Assembly: GCA_010672825.2 (NCBI GenBank)
Contig: JAAHFU020000001.1
Coordinates: 1,240,001-1,304,000 of the forward strand
Direction: 5' to 3'
Source: Leptolyngbya sp. SIO1E4
GTDB lineage: Bacteria; Cyanobacteriota; Cyanobacteriia; Phormidesmidales; Phormidesmidaceae
DNA: 64,000 bases
Of the stretch, positions 55,314-63,910 are shown one piece after another. Each line of letters begins with the position of its first letter. Within the stretch, counting starts at the first letter, position 1. The position numbers and the translations under genes were made by a program. Under the pieces are notes generated by a model. It did no database searches, was not told the origin of the DNA, and worked only from the letters and a program-made list of their open reading frames with translations.

Positions 55314-55516
55314 AAGTCAACGCCAAATGGCGATGTGCATAATAATTCCACGTATGGAGCCCTTGACTCTTCCCTTAGGGCAGCGTCTTTACTGCAAGTG
55401 AACTGTTCAAACACCCTGAACGCACTGCAACCATGCAGGGTTTGTTGCCTGAACGACACACAATCCCCCCTGTGGAAGTTGCACTGACTGTAAAGACTGA
55501 GAGAGACACGATACCG

Positions 55517-56953
55517 ATGGAAGCCCACCTCTCATATGCCTCCGCTACCGAGGTGGCGGAAGCAATTCGTTCCCGGACGATTTCTGCCGTAGCTGTGCTA
55601 GAAACGCAGTTAGATCGGATTACACATCACAACCCCCAGCTCAATGCCCTTGTGACGGTAGATGTAGAGGGCGCCCGTCAACGCGCGATAGAAGCGGATA
55701 CAGCCTTAGCGCGAGGTGAAATTTGGGGTCCCCTACACGGCGTCCCGATTACGATTAAAGACTTCTTTGAAGTGGCGGGGATGCGCTCTACGGGCAGTTG
55801 CCCAACGTTTGCCAAACATATCTCGCAGCAAGATGCCATTAGTGTGGCACGCCTGAGATCGGCAGGCGCCGTCATTTTAGGCAAAACCAACTTACCTGAA
55901 CAGGCTATGGACTTTCAAACCAACAGTCCACTGTTTGGGCGTACGAATAACCCATGGGACATCACTCACACGCCGGGTGGCAGCACCGGTGGTGGCGCAG
56001 CCGCAGTCGCCGCAGGGCTTTCCTTTTTGGAACTGGGGAGTGACCTAGGGGGCTCTATCCGTATACCCGCTCACTTTTGTGGCATTTATGCCTTGGCGCC
56101 CACCTACAACCTTGTCCCTCAAACCGGTTGGATTCCCGAACCACCGCACACCGGCACGCTGGCTAACTTTATCCGCGTCGGGCCATTGACCCGTTCTCTG
56201 GCAGATTTGCGACTCGGGTTAGAAGTGTTGGCTGGCCCGGATCTGCATCAACCCGATGTGCCACCGGTAACGCTCAAAGCGCCGCCTTCGCGCCCGCTGC
56301 AGACATTGCGGATTGCCTGGACAGATGATTGCGGTCTGCCACTCTGCGCCGATACGCGTGCGGCTCTACATACTGTGGTTCAGCAACTAATTAATCAAGG
56401 GTGCCATGTGGAACGTGCTCGCCCAGAAAACTTTGATTTCGAATTGGTGCAGCAGTTACACAAACGGTTTTTATTCAATGCCGTGGGCACACACCTTCCA
56501 TTCATTCAGCGCTGGTTGGGACGCTACCTGGGCAAAACAGCTGCCTTTGATTTGAATATGCACAAGCTGCTTGAGGCTGAGGCTGCACGGATGCGGTTAA
56601 TTGTGGAATTGGAACACTTCTTAGCCCAATGGGATGCCTGGCTGCTGCCGGTCGCCGCCAGGCCAGCCTATCCCCACTTGGAACCTTTACGGCGCAGGGG
56701 AGCCTACGCTGAATACGATCCACTGTCAGTTGACGGCCATCCTGTCTCCTATAGTTTGGTCAATGCTGGATTAACGATTCCCTTCAATGTGACCGGTCAG
56801 CCAGTTGTAGTGTTACCCATTGGTCAATCCTCTGAAGGGTTACCCATTGGGGCTCAATTGATCGGCCAACGTTGGCATGACATGGAACTCTTGAACGTAG
56901 CTGAGGAACTGGATGCCGTCATCGGTGCCTGGCGATCGCCTCCAGGCTATTAG
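55517..56953 (+). CDS. Amidase signature family hydrolase
   Basis: From ATG 55517 it has 478 residues (an in-frame ATG at 55433 would add 28 of poor composition). Ser-cisSer-Lys triad: lysine in GVPITIKDFFEVAGM, cis-serine in TPGGSTGGGAAAVAAG, nucleophile in GSDLGGSIRIPAHFCG. The C-terminal substrate domain has NAGLTIPFNVTGQPVVVLPI. It hydrolyses an amide; the specific substrate is open. It is not GatA (no gatB/gatC nearby, and the C-terminus differs). Upstream lies a repeat A copy rather than an obvious promoter. Confidence 0.87.
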   Translation: MEAHLSYASATEVAEAIRSRTISAVAVLETQLDRITHHNPQLNALVTVDVEGARQRAIEADTALARGEIWGPLHGVPITIKDFFEVAGMRSTGSCPTFAKHISQQDAISVARLRSAGAVILGKTNLPEQAMDFQTNSPLFGRTNNPWDITHTPGGSTGGGAAAVAAGLSFLELGSDLGGSIRIPAHFCGIYALAPTYNLVPQTGWIPEPPHTGTLANFIRVGPLTRSLADLRLGLEVLAGPDLHQPDVPPVTLKAPPSRPLQTLRIAWTDDCGLPLCADTRAALHTVVQQLINQGCHVERARPENFDFELVQQLHKRFLFNAVGTHLPFIQRWLGRYLGKTAAFDLNMHKLLEAEAARMRLIVELEHFLAQWDAWLLPVAARPAYPHLEPLRRRGAYAEYDPLSVDGHPVSYSLVNAGLTIPFNVTGQPVVVLPIGQSSEGLPIGAQLIGQRWHDMELLNVAEELDAVIGAWRSPPGY

Positions 56954-56985
56954 CTCCCAATGTCCCTAGAACCGCGACCCCCACC

Positions 56986-57042
56986 CCCGGTGATGACAGT
57001 GCCTTGACCAAGATGTCCTGAATTCACCTGAACCAGGCGATA
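56986..57042 (-). repeat. Repeat A, partial and diverged
   Basis: CTTGACCAAGATGTCCTGAA and CACCTGAACCAGGCGATA match the last third of the element. Confidence 0.55.
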
Positions 57043-57096
57043 CAGCATTTCCTTTCTAGGTGAGGGACAGCTGATTTCCCGAGATCAAGGGTTCTA

Positions 57097-57188
57097 TAGC
57101 GGTATGCAGGCTAATCAAGCACACCCTAGACCCCAAACCCTAGACCCTGTCTTGACCCGGATGTACTGGACTCAACTGAACAAGGCTA
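57097..57188 (-). mobile_element. Repeat A, full 92-bp copy
   Basis: 89 of 92 bases are identical to the copy at 18110-18201 (reverse orientation). TA precedes and follows. Internal direct repeat CCCTAGACCC. Non-coding, MITE-like. Confidence 0.82.
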
Positions 57189-57332
57189 TAGGTAGATCTG
57201 TGTACCTCACTGGATTCAGAAACGCTGTATGAAGGTTTGTTATGAATGCGAAGCTGTAAACCGTCGAAGTCTCCTGCTTACTGGAGATGTAAGGTACGCT
57301 GAGTAAAACATCATCTCTAAAAGGGCACTCCG

Positions 57333-57746
57333 ATGGAAACAACCACTGTGGAACTGCTTCGTATCGGCCAAGTGAGTGACCAAAGTCAGCTGCCAGTAAA
57401 AACTATTCGCTTCTATGAAGAGCGCGGGCTGATTCAGGCAGCCAGTCGGACATCGGGCGGGTTCCGACTATTTGAGCCCTCTGTGCTAACGCGCCTCAGT
57501 TTTATCAAGCGATCGCAGGCTCTAGGTCTTAGCCTCAACGATATTCAGGACATTCTCAAAATCGCCGATACAGGACAACGCCCTTGCCAAAATGTGCGCC
57601 ACAAATTCCAGGAAAAAATTGTTGAAATCGAAAACCGCATCAGCCAGCTAGAAAAACTGAAGGAACAGCTAAAAACGCTCATGCAAGACGCGGATCAAAC
57701 CGAAACCTTAGAGGCCGAGATCTGCCCGCTGATTGAGCACGCTTAG
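57333..57746 (+). CDS. MerR-family regulator, metal-responsive type
   Basis: 137 residues. N-terminal winged helix: LRIGQVSDQSQLPVKTIRFY, the ERGLI turn and GGFRLFEPSVLTRLSFIK. A dimerising helix follows (IVEIENRISQLEKLKEQLKT). Cysteines in QRPCQNV and EICPLIEH sit where ZntR/CueR-like sensors bind metal. MerR proteins activate a promoter with a long spacer; no metal transporter gene adjoins, so the target is elsewhere or lost. A repeat A copy lies just upstream. Confidence 0.86.
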   Translation: METTTVELLRIGQVSDQSQLPVKTIRFYEERGLIQAASRTSGGFRLFEPSVLTRLSFIKRSQALGLSLNDIQDILKIADTGQRPCQNVRHKFQEKIVEIENRISQLEKLKEQLKTLMQDADQTETLEAEICPLIEHA

Positions 57747-57838
57747 CTAAAGCGATCGCCCATGATCACTCAGAGCTATTCAAGACTTTGCCGCAGGTAA
57801 CTGCATAAATTCGAGTCTTAACTTTGAGCAGAAACAGC

Positions 57839-58573
57839 CTATTGACCTTGCCCACCAGCAGGTTGCGGGGATTGAAGATATTCCAACGTTTGCGAAGCTG
57901 GTACAAACTGAATCAGCTCTAAAAACTGATTCAAATCCGGATCGTCGGAGTCCAAGTTACTCAAGATTGCTTCAAAGCTCACCACCTCTACCCCGATGGA
58001 ATCCTCAAGATCAGGGTTATTGGCAATTAGATTTGACAACTGTGACTGCAAATCTTGCAGCGAGAAAAACATCGGCAACGTGTTGTTGCCCGTTAGCAAA
58101 TACTGATCATTTTCAAGGTCAACTGCAGCAAACAACGGCACCCCTTGAATCTCACGATCTACCAGTTCAGTGGCTTGGGTCACAGATTCCGAGCTAGGAA
58201 TGTAAACCAGGGATTCAGCACCTTCTAGCTGAACAGATGCCTCCTCATAAACTTCGCTGAGGGGTAACACCGCAATCTGAGCTTCAGCGGCTAGTTCCGA
58301 CTGCTCCTCTTCCGCCTGATCTAGAAATGCCTCAGCCTCATCAGAACTGATAAAGACAATAGGCACCTGAATATCCGTTTCCTCATTATTGACGCTTGCT
58401 GTTAGAGATTGCCCTTCACCATTGACAATCAAAAACACAGGAACAGTATTCAGCTTTTGCAGGATCTCCTGCTCTGTTAGCGCTAGAGCACCCTGGGGTA
58501 GCGTCAGTACCGGGCCTAACATTGCAACGCTTACAAGGCTTAGATTGGTCAATTTGCGAATCACGCCTTTCAT
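57839..58573 (-). CDS. Tic22 family protein
   Basis: 244 residues. Signal peptide about 1-31 (LSLVSVAMLGPVLTLPQGAL, cut near ALALT). Then a Tic22-like domain: LNTVPVFLIVNGEGQSLTAS, VPIVFISSDEAEAFLDQAEE, VLPLSEVYEEA, and VPLFAAVDLENDQYLL. In cyanobacteria Tic22 is a periplasmic or thylakoid-lumen chaperone of outer-membrane proteins, the ancestor of the plastid import factor. Glutamine/proline-rich end (SPQPAGGQGQ) is extra. Alone on its strand. Confidence 0.84.
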   Translation of the reverse strand: MKGVIRKLTNLSLVSVAMLGPVLTLPQGALALTEQEILQKLNTVPVFLIVNGEGQSLTASVNNEETDIQVPIVFISSDEAEAFLDQAEEEQSELAAEAQIAVLPLSEVYEEASVQLEGAESLVYIPSSESVTQATELVDREIQGVPLFAAVDLENDQYLLTGNNTLPMFFSLQDLQSQLSNLIANNPDLEDSIGVEVVSFEAILSNLDSDDPDLNQFLELIQFVPASQTLEYLQSPQPAGGQGQ

Positions 58574-58836
58574 ATGTGCAAAAATAATGAGCTACACAAC
58601 AAGACTGCCCAAAGAAGCTCCAGTGTTCCCACGGTGGCGGATCTGCAGCTCTTAGGCTTTCCATGATAACGCACTAAGGCTAGGCAACTTAAAACCTGAG
58701 CATCCTAAACAAACGCTCTCAAAAGTCAGGATACTCAGACATTAGCCGCAATACTGCAACCTAAGTAACAGTCTCCACAGAAGCGCACCGCGAAAGGGCA
58801 TTGATGGCAGATTCACCTTTGCGCAAAGGTCTCATG

Positions 58837-58893
58837 GATGAGTAAAAGCCTCAGAGATGAGTAAAAGCCTCAGAGATGAGTAAAAGCCTCAGA
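58837..58893 (+). repeat. Three perfect 19-nt tandem copies
   Basis: GATGAGTAAAAGCCTCAGA repeated three times without mismatch. Period is not a multiple of three. Confidence 0.95.
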
Positions 58894-58929
58894 GAACAGG
58901 CCTCACTTGCACATCGTATTGCTCACTTT

Positions 58930-58958
58930 TGGAGAACTAGACTTCTGGAGAACTAGAC
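58930..58958 (+). repeat. Two direct copies of a 13-nt unit at 16-nt period
   Basis: TGGAGAACTAGAC appears twice, three bases apart, 26 bp before the tRNA-Arg gene end. Confidence 0.8.
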
Positions 58959-58983
58959 GATGGGATTCAGATGTGGCACAGTA

Positions 58984-59056
<73 letters not shown>

Positions 59057-59361
59057 ACGTCAGCCTGCACATTTAGACACTCATTTGGTTGAGAGTCAAC
59101 TCTATTATCTACTCTGTCAGGAAATCAGCAATAGTCGCAGCAACTTCGCGAACGACGGATATGATATTCCCAAGGTTCCCAGTACTCTTGCTGGCGATCC
59201 TGCGCAATGGGCTAGTGTAGGGTATCACTTAGGTCATTCTGGCGGATTTCTGCAAGCAGACCAGAGTGATATTTTCTCTAGTGTGGAAGCAGTTTTTCGG
59301 CTGGAGCGATCGCCCTTGTCTATAATGCTGCCTCAATCCCACAGACTTAACTCGCTGCACC
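59057..59361. other. Intergenic region
   Basis: 305 bp. A 101-codon frame overlapping the next gene has no start site signal and no protein-like pattern. Likely holds the promoters of tRNA-Arg and the next gene. Confidence 0.4.
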
Positions 59362-60033
59362 ATGTTCATTTTGAAGCGACAGGATGTTGAGATCAAAAAT
59401 TTTCAACATCCCAATAAGGATCAGCCGATCCCTATCTTGCACTACCACGGACAAACCTTTCGCCTGCTGAGCGTATTTAATGCGGCTCAGGAAGAGGAAG
59501 CTAGAGCGCTATGGCGAGACCTGACTGACAATCGGGGAAAAGCCTGTGTTCTGTTAGAAGAACCTGAAAGATTCAGTGTATGGGGAAAAGTTCGTTTAGA
59601 GACCTTTGACGGTCACGCTGACGACACTTCCACCAAAGAGAAAACTGCCGCTCAGGTTTTAATTCAGGGATGTTTATTGTTGCTACAAGCCTTATTTATC
59701 GATATCGAAGATCTGCTGGGGAACAAACAAGCCAACCTATTTGAGAAAGACATTGCAGAGGTCTTTACTCAATGGCACTTTCCTCAGGCTACTTCAGAGA
59801 AATCCGTGAAAGCACTGCTTACGATGGATCCATTAGCGACTCAAGTGCCCGCCTGGGAAGACACCCATCTTTTGAGACTGTTAGAAGAACTCCATCGTTT
59901 AGGGAAAGATTATTTCGGGAATGCAAACTTTACTGAACGATCGCTAGACGCTTTAGAAGATTTGTCGGGCAGTGATCGAACAACGTTTTTAGCCTGGTTA
60001 GATCAGTCCTCTGCTGGGAAACTTTGGACATGA
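59362..60033 (+). CDS. Npun_F0813-like conserved cyanobacterial protein
   Basis: 223 residues starting MFILKRQDVEIKNFQHPNKD; later landmarks are EEEARALWRDLTDNRGKACV, LLEEPERFSVWGKVRLE and a helical half (QVLIQGCLLLLQALFIDIED). This fits the family named after Npun_F0813, by memory of its pattern. Cytosolic, function unknown. Followed 131 nt later by a membrane protein gene. Confidence 0.72.
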   Translation: MFILKRQDVEIKNFQHPNKDQPIPILHYHGQTFRLLSVFNAAQEEEARALWRDLTDNRGKACVLLEEPERFSVWGKVRLETFDGHADDTSTKEKTAAQVLIQGCLLLLQALFIDIEDLLGNKQANLFEKDIAEVFTQWHFPQATSEKSVKALLTMDPLATQVPAWEDTHLLRLLEELHRLGKDYFGNANFTERSLDALEDLSGSDRTTFLAWLDQSSAGKLWT

Positions 60034-60188
60034 GCACCTTGGCTTTAAGATTTATTAAATTTAGTGTTTTCCTGCTAGGGTATGCCACCCTTTCTGAACA
60101 AGACTCCCATACCCTCAATCGGGTTTGATTTGAGGATGGAATTTCACCTAACCCTATCTACGTTGTGCCCTCTGAGGAGAGTTTCCCA

Positions 60189-61211
60189 TTGAGCAAACAG
60201 TCTGCCACTTCTGCGCCCTTTTTATCTACCCGCACCCTGCTATCTCTCGGGGTTGGATGGGCACTCGTTTCCCTTTTATTCTTTCTTTTTTTCAGTGTTC
60301 CTCCCCCAGGACAAGAGCAGGCTGATTGGTACTTCGTTGGCATCACAATTTTAGAAACTGGAGCCTTTGCTTTATCCAGTTTGATGTGCTTTCGCAACTG
60401 GAAAAGTGGACAAATCGTGAGCGGTCGCAGCGTCTGGCTTTCGATTGGTTTAGGCCTCATGTGTTTTGCCATGGGCAACATTTTGTTCTACCTCTGGGGC
60501 AATGTTTGGGGCAAAGATCCGGCGGTGTCTTTGGGAGATGCGTTTTATCTGCTCTCCTATATTTTCTTAGCCGCTGGCATGCTGAAAGCAGTGCTCCCCA
60601 GGCGACTCAATTTAGAAAGCCGTCAGTGGGTCATCATCGCAGTCATTGGTCTGTTGGGCATTGCCCTCGCTTATTTCTTTAACTATCAGGTGGGGGGTGC
60701 CGATTTAGAAGAAACGCTCCCACTTCCAGCGGCCACCCCTGAAGCCGTTTCTCCTGAATCGACGCTGGCCCCAGAAGGCGACACCACGCTTGACCCCACA
60801 CAGTCAGCACCGGACATTGCACCAGCGGCTGAGCCTGAAGAGGAAGTTCCATCATCGACAGCGCCTGCATGGGTTGTGAGCTTAGATGCGCAATTAGAGC
60901 CCTTCGAGTCTTTTGTGAGTCTGCTCTACGTGGTTGGCGATTGCTTATTGTTAGTCGTAGCAGCAACCTTACTGGTAGCTTTTTGGGGAGGTCGATTCTC
61001 TCAGTCCTGGAAACTGATTGCGATCGCAGCCTTCTGCTTATACATTGCTGATATGTATTTTGCTTACTATGTAAATCAGTCAGACTACCAAGAAGGTAGC
61101 CTTTGGGAAGTTTTCTGGACTTTCTCCGCTGTCTTTTTTGGGCTTGGGGCTATTGTCGAACATGCCATTTCAAGTCGTTCTCGACGCACGTCCCGCCGCC
61201 GTCGCGCGTAG
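60189..61211 (+). CDS. Multi-pass membrane protein, unknown function
   Basis: Start taken at TTG 60189, because GAGGAG lies nine bases before it; GTG 60165 would add eight residues. About 340 residues. Membrane helices: LLSLGVGWALVSLLFFLFFS, a second with ILETGAFALSSLMC, WLSIGLGLMCFAMGNILFYL, FYLLSYIFLAAGMLKAVL, WVIIAVIGLLGIALAYFF, then an acidic Pro/Glu/Ser-rich loop (about 180-235), and three more helices (VGDCLLLVVAATLLVAFWGG; LIAIAAFCLYIADMYFAYYV; VFWTFSAVFFGLGAIVEHAI). Ends with a basic tail. Resembles an input domain of sensor proteins, but no output domain is attached. Confidence 0.74.
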   Translation: MSKQSATSAPFLSTRTLLSLGVGWALVSLLFFLFFSVPPPGQEQADWYFVGITILETGAFALSSLMCFRNWKSGQIVSGRSVWLSIGLGLMCFAMGNILFYLWGNVWGKDPAVSLGDAFYLLSYIFLAAGMLKAVLPRRLNLESRQWVIIAVIGLLGIALAYFFNYQVGGADLEETLPLPAATPEAVSPESTLAPEGDTTLDPTQSAPDIAPAAEPEEEVPSSTAPAWVVSLDAQLEPFESFVSLLYVVGDCLLLVVAATLLVAFWGGRFSQSWKLIAIAAFCLYIADMYFAYYVNQSDYQEGSLWEVFWTFSAVFFGLGAIVEHAISSRSRRTSRRRRA

Positions 61212-61259
61212 TGGGCAGTAAGATAGGGAAACATTTCATATCAGCGCAACGCATCCTCA

Positions 61260-62342
61260 ATGGCACCTAGCAAACTTTCCGACGCAGATAAGCAAAGAAT
61301 GACTGAACTGTATTGCAAGCCAGGGGCGACTACGTCAACCCTGGCTGCAAAGTTTAGCGTGAGCAGCAGCACAGTCAGCCGGGTGTTGAAGCAGCAGCTA
61401 TCGGAAGAGGACTATGCGCAAGTTATTCAATGGAAACGAGGGGGTGAACGGGGCAGCCTCACACTGTCTTTCCAGGCTGCTACGGGTGAGAGCGATCCTG
61501 CGCCTGCCGTCGAAGCGATCACCGAGCCTGAACCGAGCCCAGCGGCCAGCCCCGACCCCAAGCCTGAACCGAGCCCGGCCCCAAATCCTGAGCCCGACTT
61601 AGAGCCAAGTTCCGAATCAAGCCCCGACCTCGCGCCTGAATCAGATCCCGAGCAGCCCCGAGCAATGCCTCTCCCAGTTTTGAATCGGCGATCGCGGCGA
61701 CGCTCGACCTCCAAAACCCCGGATCAGGATGACAGCCAAGATAATCAAATTTCGCTCCCGCTGGATGCACCGGATGACCGACCAGTAGCCGCCACGCCTA
61801 CCCCGGTTGACAGTGACCCGGATGACCTACCAGAGGATGAATTGTCGGGCATAGAAGATGACTCCCCACTTCAAGACATCGACATCGCAGCGGACTGGGA
61901 TGCTGATGCACTAGAGGACTCAGAAGACTATGAGGACGACTACGAAGACGACGAAGAGGATGAAGACGACGAAGAGGACGATTGGGAAGAGAGTCGTGAG
62001 GAAAGACCCTTACCGACTCCTCGTCAAGAGCAGTTAGAGATTCTTCCGTTTGAGCAACTCGTACTACAGCGGCCTTGCTATCTCGTCGTTGATCGTCTAT
62101 CTGAGCTGATCACATGCCCGCTCAAAGAATTTTCAGACCTAGGGCTGATTCCACAAGCAGAAGAGCAAGCCCGCACGCTACCGGTGTTTGATAACCACCG
62201 CATTGCCCGTCGATTTTCTCGCCGCAATCAGCGGATTGTTAAAGTGCCCAATGGCACGATGCTGACCAAAACTCAGCAATACCTCCATGCCAAGGGGATA
62301 ACACGAGTTCTATTTGATGGTCAGGTTTATGCCTTAAGCTAG
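61260..62342 (+). CDS. Helix-turn-helix protein with long acidic linker
   Basis: 360 residues in three parts. About 3-50: a transposase-like helix-turn-helix (DADKQRMTELYCKPGATTST, LAAKFSVSSSTVSRVLKQQL). About 70-250: low-complexity, Pro/Glu-rich repeats of PEPSPAP type, a basic patch RRSRRRSTSK, then very acidic (DEEDEDDEEDDWEES). About 260-360: a compact domain with LEILPFEQLVLQRPCYLVVD, VVDRLSELITCPLKEFSDLG and LTKTQQYLHAKGITRVLFDG. I believe cyanobacterial relatives exist. Probably DNA-binding, with the last domain meeting a partner. 48 nt after the membrane gene. Confidence 0.74.
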   Translation: MAPSKLSDADKQRMTELYCKPGATTSTLAAKFSVSSSTVSRVLKQQLSEEDYAQVIQWKRGGERGSLTLSFQAATGESDPAPAVEAITEPEPSPAASPDPKPEPSPAPNPEPDLEPSSESSPDLAPESDPEQPRAMPLPVLNRRSRRRSTSKTPDQDDSQDNQISLPLDAPDDRPVAATPTPVDSDPDDLPEDELSGIEDDSPLQDIDIAADWDADALEDSEDYEDDYEDDEEDEDDEEDDWEESREERPLPTPRQEQLEILPFEQLVLQRPCYLVVDRLSELITCPLKEFSDLGLIPQAEEQARTLPVFDNHRIARRFSRRNQRIVKVPNGTMLTKTQQYLHAKGITRVLFDGQVYALS

Positions 62343-63073
62343 CGCCTATGACGATTTCCTTGTTAAGGGAAACCCATCAGAAAGAGGCTCACACGCCCCC
62401 CTAAAAACATCTGGCAGGTCTTAATTAGGCTAGCGGTTACTATGGTCGCGAGCCCGATTAAGGTAAGCCTGAGAGCTATTTTAATTCTTTTTAAACCTCA
62501 AAGCGACGCTCGCTGTCTTCATCAAAACAGCGAGTCTTATCAGTCATGATTAGAGCCGTTTGCCCAAACATGTGGAAGAAAGTTTACCCACATTGGCGGG
62601 CTTCACGTATCTCACAAAGGCTCCCCTTATCGAACAAAAACTCAGCGTATGCGCCTTCTTCATGTAGGCACAGAAGCTTGCCGTTTCGAAAGGGTTGTAA
62701 TACAGAACCGCACTACCAGGCCTTGACTATCAGCAGAATAAGCCAGCTATCAAACAAAATATTCGAGGAAAACTGATCCTATCAGGATACAAATCCCTTA
62801 TTTTTCAGCATGACAAAAATCACAGAAAAACTCATTTATATTCACTTAAAAGCCTTCTTGGCAGAATGCGAGCATGTTTTTCCTCATTCTTTAACAGGTA
62901 TTGAAAAATCTTAAATAACGTAAAGCTGAAAAAAATTAGGATTATCTAGTTCTCTAGACAAGAAGTCGACCACAATGAGTCATACGTTGGCCTGAAGATT
63001 TTGGCTAATTGGCATTCATCCATTTAGTGAAATTAGTTTTGTCTCTCAGAAACAAACAACCTTACGGTGAGTG
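62343..63073. other. Long intergenic region
   Basis: About 730 bp. A hairpin with CTCGCTGT/ACAGCGAG arms lies at 62508-62534, without a T-run. A possible 34-codon peptide (ATG 62810, TAA 62914; begins MTKITEKLIYIHLKAFLAE) has no ribosome site. The part after 62760 is AT-rich. Confidence 0.45.
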
Positions 63074-63460
63074 ATGGCTCTCCCTCAAGAGTATGTATTA
63101 GTCCTTGATGAGCAGCAGCGGTGGTTGCCCCAGGCAGACTTACCGCTCGCTTCTGATCACTGTCCCTTTGTCGTTGCGGCATCTGCCGAACATGCAGTTG
63201 AGCAGGCTCGGCAAGCAACACCCTGTTTAGTCATTTTGATTGGGGAGAATCACGCATGGTTTAAGCATCAAGTTCATGCACTGCGCCATTCAACCCATGC
63301 CACATCCATGACTATTGTGGCCCTCACTGAATCGGCGTCACCGAACTGGCAGCCTGAGAGAGACATGCTTGATCTCGATGGCTTTCTGGTCAAGCCCGTG
63401 ACAGATGATGTTCTGATGTCCCTAGTGCAATCTGCAATTATTAAGCAGTCCTATCATTAA
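63074..63460 (+). CDS. Degenerate response-regulator receiver protein
   Basis: 128 residues from ATG 63074 (GTG 63071 adds one). Single REC-like domain: YVLVLDEQQRWLPQADLP, VEQARQATPCLVILIGENHA, SMTIVALTESASPNWQPERD, GFLVKPVTDDVL. The late lysine (K in LVKP) and the T/S in ALTES are kept, but the phospho-acceptor position (usually D in LIxLDxxMP) is IGENH, so phosphorylation is unlikely. It may act as a constitutive or ligand-controlled adaptor. No output domain; no kinase nearby. Confidence 0.7.
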   Translation: MALPQEYVLVLDEQQRWLPQADLPLASDHCPFVVAASAEHAVEQARQATPCLVILIGENHAWFKHQVHALRHSTHATSMTIVALTESASPNWQPERDMLDLDGFLVKPVTDDVLMSLVQSAIIKQSYH

Positions 63461-63910
63461 GGGAATGTTTGAGAAAAAAATCTCTCTCGTTGCGGCAGAT
63501 TGAGCCAAAACTCAAGGCTCATTGCCGATAGAGGTCAGCGAAATCTGCCCGTATTGGTATTTTGTTAACGACAGGACTAACGCAAGCGAGTAATCTCTTC
63601 AGCAGTCCTAGCCTTATGAGACATGATCGTGTGTCGAGATCGCGCGTCACTGGAGATGATTAGCTGGATCAGACAGTTAGGCCGCTCCACTCGTCTTGCC
63701 GTAATGGCACTGAATATTCAAAAGACTTTAGGGCGATCGCCCTCTCCCTCACAAGTTTTGGTCTATAAACGAAGGCTTAGGGTGCCTTTTGCTATGCTCA
63801 CTTTTCAGTAAATTTACATATTCAGACAACCGTCTGGAAATCTGAGGATGACGGGTGTTTATAGCAAGTAATGAGAAAACTTGTCCAAGCGAGTCTAGAG
63901 GGCTTTTGTT
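63461..63910. other. Intergenic region at right end
   Basis: 450 bp. Holds the hairpin at 63493-63527. A 62-codon frame at 63623-63811 has no support. A HIP1 site lies near 63735. Confidence 0.4.
63493..63527 (+). terminator. Hairpin after the degenerate receiver gene
   Basis: CGGCA and TGAGCC pair with GGCTCA and TGCCG around a nine-base loop; small internal bulge. No clear T-run, so its use as a terminator is uncertain. Confidence 0.4.

Larger units (their letters stand above)
56954..57332. other. Intergenic region with two repeat A copies
   Basis: 379 bp without a gene; copies at 56986-57042 (partial) and 57097-57188 (full). Confidence 0.72.
58574..58983. other. Intergenic region with short tandem repeats
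   Basis: 410 bp between tic22 and tRNA-Arg. Contains the tandem arrays at 58837-58893 and 58930-58958. I see no gene. Confidence 0.6.

Noticed and set aside
55517-56953. GatA (tRNA amidotransferase subunit A)
   Set aside because: The amidase triad fits, but gatB and gatC are not adjacent and the C-terminal half lacks GatA features; general amidase is safer.
57097-57188. Telomere-like or eukaryotic origin for CCCTAGACCC motifs
   Set aside because: The motif is an internal part of a bacterial dispersed element with defined ends.
58837-58893. CRISPR array
   Set aside because: The 19-nt copies are directly adjacent with no spacers, and there are no cas genes.
59085-59390. 101-codon frame before the Npun_F0813-like gene
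   Set aside because: Overlaps the real gene start and lacks a ribosome site.
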